From: Bifidobacteriaceae bacterium
Lineage (GTDB): Bacteria > Actinomycetota > Actinomycetes > Actinomycetales > WQXJ01
Assembly: GCA_031278675.1 (NCBI GenBank)
Contig: JAITJY010000368.1
Coordinates: 1-11,257 of the forward strand
Length of the DNA: 11,257 nucleotides
Reading direction: 5' to 3'
This document shows positions 1 to 9,000 of this stretch, piece after piece. The stretch's first letter is position 1. Each line of letters begins with the position of its first letter. The notes beneath the pieces were generated by a model, which did no database searches, was not told the origin of the DNA, and saw only the letters and a list, made by a program, of their open reading frames with translations. The position numbers and the translations under genes are program-made.

Positions 1-98
1 CGGCGGGGGCGGCGGCGGGCTGTGGCTGCGCCTAGTGGTAGCAGGATGGCCATCAGGGCCACTAACGCCCAGGTCAGGTCGGCGCCGGTAAAGGCTAG
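1..98 (-). other. LAFTG sortase sorting signal (cut by window edge)
   Basis: LAFTG is at 84-98 (residues 3410-3414), followed by GAD-type spacing, a hydrophobic segment (LTWALVALMAILLPLG) and an Arg-rich tail (RRRPR at the window edge). This is a complete cell-wall sorting signal apart from its last residues. LAxTG, rather than LPxTG, is the motif recognised by class E sortases in high-GC actinobacteria. The stop codon should lie only a few codons past the edge, which is inference. Confidence 0.9.
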
Positions 99-3000
99 AG
101 CACTGTCACCTGCCGGGGGCGCGGTGCTTGAACCGGTCGGGGACGGCGGCTTGGTTGGTGACGGCGTGGGCGGCCGGCCGCCAACCACCACCACCTCCAC
201 CGGGGGCGAGGCCTGGCCCTGCTGATCGTGGATCGTGACCCTCAGCACACTACCCGGCTCCTGGGGCGGAATCAGCGGACAATCAAACGAACCATCTTCC
301 TCCACGGCACACAGCGCCAAACTATGACCGGCGCCATCGGCCACCGCCACCGACAACCCGCCCAGCGCCGCGCTCGCCAAATCCGCATCCGCGACCCAGC
401 CCGCCACACTGCGCCCATCCGACGGGACAACCATGGGCGCACGCGGGCCAGCCACCGCCGTGAACTCCAACCGGGCGGCGGCCGGACCGGAAGTAGAAGG
501 CACGGAATCCGCCACCATCACCGCCGATCCCCCCACCTGCGCCGTCACCTCATAGCGGCCCGCTACCCCACGGTACGTCACCCGCGCCGGACTGGCGCTC
601 GGCGGCCCTGCCGCCGGATAAGACACCACCGACCCCGCCGCCAACACCGACCCCGGACCGCTCACCGAACCCGCGCGAGTCCCCGCCGGCACCTCAAACC
701 GCACCTCACACGGCACCTGACGCACCCCCGCCCAACACGTCGCCAAATTCCCGTCCGCATCTCGCGGCGTGACGCTAACCGTCAACCCGGCCGGATCATC
801 GACCCGCGCCGGGCCAGGCGGACTAGTCAACTCGCTAGCACTCCCAGCCGGCGGCCCCCCCACAAACAACGCCTCCCGGGCCGTGGCAGAACCATGCGGT
901 TCTGTTGGTACGCGCGTACCCCCTAACATCACGCCAACAGGCAGGCGCCCTGCACGTGTTGAGACCAACTGAGCCGTCACCGTCCCCTGCGCATCCGTCA
1001 CAAACTCCCCCGCCGGGCACGGACCCGACGGCGCAAGCGGCGGCGCCACACTCATACCCGCCGGCAACACCAACGCCACACACACCCCCGACACCGGGCG
1101 AGCCGAACCCCCACTCAACCCATTCATCGCCGTGACCCGCAACGTGTAACTATCACCCGAAGCTGAACCCCCACCCGAACCCGAGCCCGCAGTCACATGC
1201 CCCGCCGCCGGGTCGGTTGGCGTCAGAGTGAAAAAGGACGCCTCCGGGCTGGCTGCGCCCGGCCCAAACTTGACCGGGCCCTGACCCAAGGACACAGTTT
1301 CCAACTCCGCACTGACCGGGAAAGTGCCCTCATAGTTGGACACGATCGGCGCGTAAGCCAGCCCCGGCGTGTACACCCCACCAATCTCACAGTCCGGATC
1401 AGGGCGCGCCGGCGGCTCCGCCCCACACGTCACCACCGTCACCGACTTGTCACCATTCGCCGCGAAAACCGGCGTGCCCAACGCCGGCGGAGCACTAGTC
1501 GGCAAACTGAACTCAACATTTTGGCCCCCCACGCCGTTGCCGTAGGCATCCTTGACCACCACCCTGGCCCAAGACCGCGCCGCCAAATCATTCAGCACCG
1601 TGCCGCCATCCGTGGCGAAACTCCCCTTACTGCCCGAAGCGCTGACCGGCCCCGCCGTAAACTCCGCGCCCAGCGTGGTCTGGCCCCCCGCGCCCCCACC
1701 GACCGGCTGAATCTTGCCCCCAGCCTCAGTAAACGCCCGCACCCAGATCCAGCCCGCCTGATTGCCCGGCGCCGAGAACCACCTTTCCGCCACCCCGTCC
1801 GGCCCACTCACAGCCCCCGTCACCGGCGTCCACGGCCCACCCCCCGGCCCCGCCGCCGTCCCTCGCGTCCACTGGAACACAACACCCACACCAGCCAGCG
1901 GATGACCGGATGAGTCCACCACCCTTACCACCGCACGATGCCGTCCCGTCGGCCCCACCGCCACCGCCTGGCCCGCCGTCGGCAACGTCAGCGTCGAGGC
2001 GGGACCAGACGGCGGACCCGCCGCAAACTCCACATGCAGCTTGCCGTCGCTCGCCACCACGTGATCCTCATCCGGGTCCTTGATCGCCTTGATCGGTTCG
2101 GCGGGTGCGCCGCCGACCGGCTCCACCGCCGCCGTGACCTCATAAACCCCCGGCTGCGCCGCAACCAACTGGATGCGAGCCGTCCCCGCACTCACCGGCC
2201 GGACCACATCCGCCGGGCCGGCCGTAGTGCCACTCGACCCTAGATAAGACACACCCGGCGGGATGTGAAACGTGACGGACCCGCTGGTAGCGGGATTACC
2301 GTGGGCATCGGCCAGACGGGCCACCACTGCGGACGGAGACTTCCCGTCGGCTCGCGCCACGCCGGGCTGAACCAACCACGACCCACTGCCCGCAGCCGGT
2401 CCCGCCCGGAACCGGACCGTGAACGGCCCGTTCACGTCCACCCAGCCACTCGCAGTTTCCACCTGGACCCGCCCGCTGAACTGACCGGCGCTGGTAGAAG
2501 CCAACTGCCAGGTGAAGGTCCCGAAGTTCGGCGCGCCTGGCGGCGCGGTCTGACCGGCCAACCCACCCAGGGCCGTGACGTTGGTCGGTAGCCCAACCAA
2601 ACGGACGCGGGCGTCCGGGACCTTGAGTTGCTCGGCTGAAGCGACGCTCACCGTCAACGCGTACGAATCGGCCCGCTCACCCGTCGCGGGTAGCGACACA
2701 TCCCCGCCGCTGCCCGGCGCGGCCGTGTCCGGGCGGATCGACCAACTTGAGCGGGCTGGATCGCCCGGCGAGGCGATGAACTCCACCGGCTGAGGTGAAC
2801 CATCCAACGCGGTCGAAGACCCGGCCAGGGTCGCAGTCACCGGGAAACTTCCCTGCTCGCCGGACACAAACTCCGCCTGCGCTAATCCTGTCAGGAACTG
2901 GCCGCCTTGGCGGCAATACGCCGGTGCGGTCAAGGCATGAGCCGGGTCACAGGTCGCCACCGTCACCTTGGTTTGGGTAGTTCCTGCCACATACGGACCC

Positions 3001-6000
3001 GGCGCGCCCGCCGCCCCCGGGTCAATCCCGAACTGGACCTCCGCGCCTCCGATCGGGTTGCCGTAGGAGTCCACCACCATGGCCCGGGCCAGATGCGTCG
3101 CCTTCAGGTCGGCTTCCACCACGTTCGCGGAGACCTCCAGGCGGGAGCGCGCCGCGCTGGCTGCGGCCGGCGTAAACGACACATCCACTGGGCTACCGCC
3201 CACAATCATCTGACCGGGATAGAACCCGCAACTATGCCACAGCCCCGCCAAGGTCTGCTTGAAAGAGACCTGAGCTTGGCCGTCGCCATTGGTCAGCGCG
3301 CTGGCCGCCACCTCGTTCGGGTCAGTGGTCTGGCGGCAATAAACCTCCCGATTCCCGCTCGGATTGCCCGCGCGGTGGAACACGAAGTCTATATTCACGC
3401 CGGCCTGACGCACCGGATTCTTGTACCGGTCCATTAGCTGGACCGTTACCTGATAGGTGCCTCCGGCTGGAAGCGGCGACTGGGGGGTGCGGGCGATCAA
3501 CGATTGACCTGCATCAACCGGGCCCGCTTCGAAGATGGTGTGGGCCGGTGAGCCGTTGGTCAGCGCGGTCCAGGCCCCGCCTGGGGCGCTTTGGACCTCA
3601 GCCGTCACATCATGGGTGCCCGCGCGGCGCGAGGTGACCTGGAGCGCCGCCACCCCTAACGCATCGACGGGCACAACCACACTGGTTGGGCCGGCGCTCC
3701 CGCCGGCCACATCAAGCCCAGCCGGGAGCTCAAACCGCACCTGCGCAGCCGTGATCGGATTACCGAAGGCGTCCAACGGGAATGCCCGCACCGTTAATTG
3801 CTCTGTCCCATCCGCTAGAGCGCTAGCCGGGGGCGGCTCCAAATAGGAGCGGGCCGTATCGAGTGGTCCGGCGACAAACGTCACCGTGGCCGGATCTGGA
3901 CTGATCGCGCTGGTGCCAAGCAGCGCCCGAACCGCGTAGGCCCCCGCCCGCTTGGCGGTGAACTGGACGGAGACCTGGCCGTTGGCATCGGTGATGTAAG
4001 GCGCCGGCGCTGACGGAGTCAGCTCCGGGGGATGGGTCAAGGCAACTGTGGCCCCGCTGGCCGCCAAGCCGTTGGCGTCATCGACCGTGATGCGTGCCGT
4101 CCACGAATCCTGCCCATTGGCTAGAACGCCACTGTGTCCGGGACCAATCGGTAAGGTCGGCTCAGCCACCCACGTCGATTGCGCCGCTGCGGGTGCGTCC
4201 GGGCCAAACTCCAGCCTCGCGCTCCCCACCTGGACCGCACCCAAATCCGCGCTGACATCGACGGATTCTCCACCCGTGGCCGAATCCACCACTGCGATCC
4301 GGGCGGTCCCGTCCGTTCCCGTTTTGACCGTCGAAGTCTTGCCGGTGCCAGGCGCCCCAACAATCCGGGCCCCATCCGTCACAGTGAACGTGACCGCTTG
4401 GTCCGGGACCGGGTTGCCACCCGGCGCATCGCGCACCAAGACACTCGCAAAGTGAGAATCCGTGCCGTTGTTCAGTACCCTCGTCCCCGCTGATGACGTA
4501 AACTCGCTGGCCGCAGGCACAGCCGGGCCAGCTTTGAATCTCGCGGTCAAGACCTGGCCGATCACGCCTTGCGGGATTGACGCCTCCACCTCCCACACAC
4601 CGGCCTGTTTGACACTCCAGTCACTCCAGAGCGCCACCCCGTCCTGGGTGGTCACCGAATGCGGTCCCGACCAGGCCGGTGTGCCCGCCAGGCGCCACCG
4701 GAAAGACACCTGAACCGGGTTGTCGGTGTACAGGTTGCCCGAAGCATCGAACACAGTGACCTTAGGCGTGTGGAAGCCAGTGATTACGGGCTGCGCCGTG
4801 GCGGCGTCCGGGATCTCGAAGGTGGACCGGGCCGGAGCAACATCCGCATTGGTAAAGACCGCGGCGGCGGGACTGCCCTTGGTAATGTCCACGCCGCCGA
4901 CGGTCGCCGTAACATCATAGCGGCCCTTCCTGGTTGAAACCAGCGACAGTTGCGCTTTACCTGCGGCATCGGTCGGCACGGGGACCAACGCCGGTCCGGC
5001 TTGGCGCGGCCGGGTGCCGGCCGCGTCAACCGATGTGACGCCAGCCGGGATTGCGAAAATGACCGTCACCCCAGGGGCCGGGTTGGCGTGGGCGTCAGCC
5101 ACCGCCGCAGTGATGATCTGGAGTTCCCGGCCGTCGGCCTTGGCGCCAGCGGCCGGACCTACCAGTTCGGATGAGCCCGCCACCGGCGGGCCCGCGATCA
5201 GGTTCGCGGAACCGTTGCCGCCCGGGGTCAAGACCTGGAGGGCTTTGCCGCCCGCCGTCACCTCGACTGGGAAGCTGCCGGCCACCGTGCCGGCGAAGGT
5301 CGCCTCATAGTGCCCGGCGCCTGTGTGCGTGAACGCGCTGAACACCAGCCCGGCGCCAGCCGGGCCGAAGGCCGCCAACGACGCCGCCGCCGAGGAGACC
5401 GGGGCCCCGCCCGGCGCTGTCAACACCGCCTCGATTGTGCCGTGCGCCACCCCGTCCGCCACGACGGGCGCTGGGGAGAGCGTAAAGCTGGTGGCGGCAT
5501 CGTCCAACGGGGCATTTACCCACGTCAGGCGCTTCGGGGAGCCGGGCACCGGGACGGGGCCGGCGGGCGTGGCGAGCGTTGCGGTGATGATGCACTGGGT
5601 GGCCGATGCCGACGTGACAGCCGCCGAGACCTTCCCGGCTTCGGAGGTCAGCAGGGTGATCGTGGCACCACCAAAGCCCTCGAAGCGGGCCGGGCACTGG
5701 CCGCCTGGCGCGGCGCTGGTCAGCGTGAAGGTGACGGAGGCACCCTGGACCGGGTTGTGGCGCCCGGCGTCCCAGACGCGCACCCCGGGATGGAAGGCTT
5801 CGGTCACCTCGAAGCGGGCCGAGTCGCCGCCGTCCGGCGGGGCCGACGGGTCATCCCAGTTGTCTTGGATCACGCTCTCGCCGGGATAGTTCACCGGGTC
5901 GCCCAGCACAAAGACGGCGGCCTGCGGGTCTGGTGGGGGCACCGTGAACACTGCGTCTACGTGGTCGGCGCCGCTGCCTTGTTCCAGGACGTTGAAGGGG

Positions 6001-9000
6001 GCGGTCGGGGGCGTGGTCTGGCCTGGCGTGAAGGTCACCTGGACCGGTCTAGACCCGGCCTTAGATGAATACACATCCAATGTATAGATGCCGGCGCTGC
6101 ACCGGGCGGCGGTCAGCGCTGCGGCGCAGCCGAACTTGCCCGCACCCGTCCCGGATGGATCAGCGAAGTAGAGACCTGGGGTGCCCGGGCCGGGTGAGGC
6201 GGTGAGGGCGCCCACTCCTGTTTGGTAGGGGTTACCTAAGGCGTCCTTCAGGGTGACACTGATGGTCTGTTTGCCCCAGTTCGCGGCCGTTACCCCGGGC
6301 GCATCATGGTTCGCCGCCTGATCAGCGGTCCGAGTGATGGTCATCGCGGCGCTGGCCCGCGACGGTTCGGCCGCCTCGAAAGCGAACCGCTCTGATTCGG
6401 TCAGGGTCAGGGCCGCGCCACCGGCGCCCGTGAACTTGACGCTCTTCCCGGAATACTCCCGCGCCACGGCAGACCAAATCCGTACCTGGTAGACCCCATC
6501 CGTCCCGGTTTCGGTGATTTCTACCCGTGAGGCGGGCGGGTCGGCGTCAGCCCAAACCAAGGCGCCCGTTGCTAGCGCGCCGGTGATCCCGTTGCCGTTC
6601 GCGTCCGCTAGGACCACCTGGCCTTCGTGGTAATACTCCGCTCCGGGCGGATTGGCCCCGCCTGGGTCTGACGCGGACACGGTCTTGGCGCCCGCCGGGC
6701 TCACCGTGAAAGATGACTGCCCCGGGTCGGCCGCAGCAATCGCCTGGAACGTCGCCGTGACGTAGGCCTGAGCCGGGTCACCCAACTGGGTCAGCGCCCC
6801 GGCCACACCCGCCACTGCGATCCCGATGTTTTTAGGGCCTGACTTGGACGAATAGACCGCGACCGTGTAATGACCCGCAGCGTTAGAACCAGTCCCGGGG
6901 TCTTCTACGACCGGCCCGAACACCACCCCGCTGGCCGGTGGGCAATCCGTCCCGGGCGCAGCGCCAACAGCACACGTCTTGGTGAAGGCGGAGTCCGCCA
7001 GGCCCTTGACACCGTGCCCGGCGGAATCCCGCACCCAGATGCTGAGGGTGTAAGAATCGGCGCTGCCCGCCGGTACCGCTCCCCAGTTCGCGGCCTGATC
7101 CCCGCTGTTGGCGAGGTCTATCACGCCGCTGGCGGCCGGCCCAGACTTGAAATAGACCACCGCCGGGTCCGTGCCGGTTGGTTTCCCGGACGCCTTATCG
7201 GGGAGGAATTGGCCCGCCCAGCTTGCGGCTACCTGGTAAGCGCCCGGTTCGCTACCCCAGATCCGGATCGGTTCGCTACAGCCGCCGCCGGTCGCTATCA
7301 CGCAGGTCAGCGTCTGGCCCCGGTCTTGCCATTGCCCGCCCTGACCGGTTTGGAAACGGGCGCCGTCCGCAAGCGCGCCGCTCGCCGGGTCTGCGGTCAG
7401 CGTCAATTCGACCGATTCGCCGGGCATGGGCACGTTTACCAGCGCGCCGCTCGCGTTCCGCACGGCGCCGACCAGCGTCACACTCACGTTCGCGGTGCCG
7501 GCCAAGATTTCGAGTTGGTCCGCGAGGGCCGCGTTCCCGGACGGGTTGACCGCGATGTCCGATGCCGTCACGGACACCACCGGGCGGTACGTCAGTTGGC
7601 ATGAGATGTCGCGGTGCGCCGCCGCGCCGGCGGGCGGCGCCTCAATGGTCAGTTCACCGGTGGCCGGGGCGATCTTGGTGGCGAGCGCCGCACCGCTGAT
7701 CCGGTCGGTGCAAAATGTTTCGGGGTGGGCGCCGCCCTGGTCGCTCAGCGCCCAGCCACCCATGCCTAACGCGGCGGCCCCGCCGATCCCAGTGGTCTTG
7801 ACCGTGATCGCTTTGGTGGGATCTTCGATCGCGTGGGCGGACGTGGCGGGGCGGGCGGAGGCAGCTGCGTCGGTGGTGATCTCAGCGGTGTTGCGTGACG
7901 GAGCCACGTCCGAGACGTTGGTCAGGGCGAGTTTGACCCCGGTTGCGACCCCGCCCAGGGTGGCGGCGGACAGCCGGATGGCGCCCTTAGCGACCCCCAG
8001 ACGGTAGTCTTCGACCTCGCCGCCGGGTGCCCAAGGCGCGCTCGCAGGATCAACCGGGCCGCGCGAGGTGGCACTCACCCCCGGGTCATCCGAAGCCCGC
8101 ACCCGGGCGTAAACAGGAACAATTGCGCTGGTCAGAGCCCCCGGCTGGTATTCGCAATAGACATAGCCGGAGGCGTCCGGGGTATCTGAACAGCTCCCAC
8201 CCAACAGCGGCTGATCGAATGTTGCAGCCGCGGTGGCGCCGCCGCTGATGCTGGTGATCCAAGCTTTGATGCGCGCCCGGTCTGCGGCGCTGCCCTTGGC
8301 CTGCGCCCGGAACATGTAACGCTGTCCCACCACCAAGAGTTGGTCTTGGGCGAGGACCCAATCCCGGTTGGCGTTGGTCTGGCCGGGTATAACTGGTGCC
8401 ACGAACAGCCCATCATCGCTGGCATGACCATCCGCTGCCGGACTTGGGTCGCCGTCCGGGTAGGTGCCTGGGCTGGCACCAAGGTAGAGGTAGTCTGTGC
8501 CGCCGCGCTTGGGCGCGGCGTACGGTCCGGCGGCGCCGTTGGTGGTGTGGTACGAATCGGGGGCGTCTCCCCAAGAACTGAGCGCTGAGACGCCGAAGTC
8601 CATGGTGACTGGTCGGGTGGCGTTGCGGATATAGGCCAAGGAGGCCACACCGACCCCGCCGGCGCTGCTCAAAGGGTTGGTTGGGTTGCCGGCTGGATCA
8701 ACGCCATCGGCCCTGGCGCCGGGGCATGGCCCTGAAGTTGTCTGGCTCTTGTAGTCACCCGCGCTGGTGGCACACATCGCCACCACCACGTTGAGCACCC
8801 CGGGGCCTTGGATGCCGGCTGAGGCGTACGTTTGGAACGCGTTCAACCGTTCGGTGCCGGAACTGCCCGGCGGCGGTGCCAAGGTGGGCCGGTAAACCCG
8901 GACCAGGTACTCCGCGTTGGTCGAGTTCAACGCGACGTAATAGCGTCCGTTCGCGTTCGTCACCGTCCGGGCCAGCCAGGTGTAGTTGCGGGAGCCGGTG

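Noticed and set aside
1197..1913. Plus-strand Arg/Pro/His-rich frame of 238 codons
   Set aside because: The composition is typical of the antisense of a Gly/Ala/Val-rich gene, with no domain or RBS. The same holds for other plus-strand frames below 10325.
5310..6068. Plus-strand open frames of 252 and 188 codons
   Set aside because: They lie opposite the giant gene, are Arg/Gly-rich or mirror its GC bias, and show no domain. They are shadows of the real frame.
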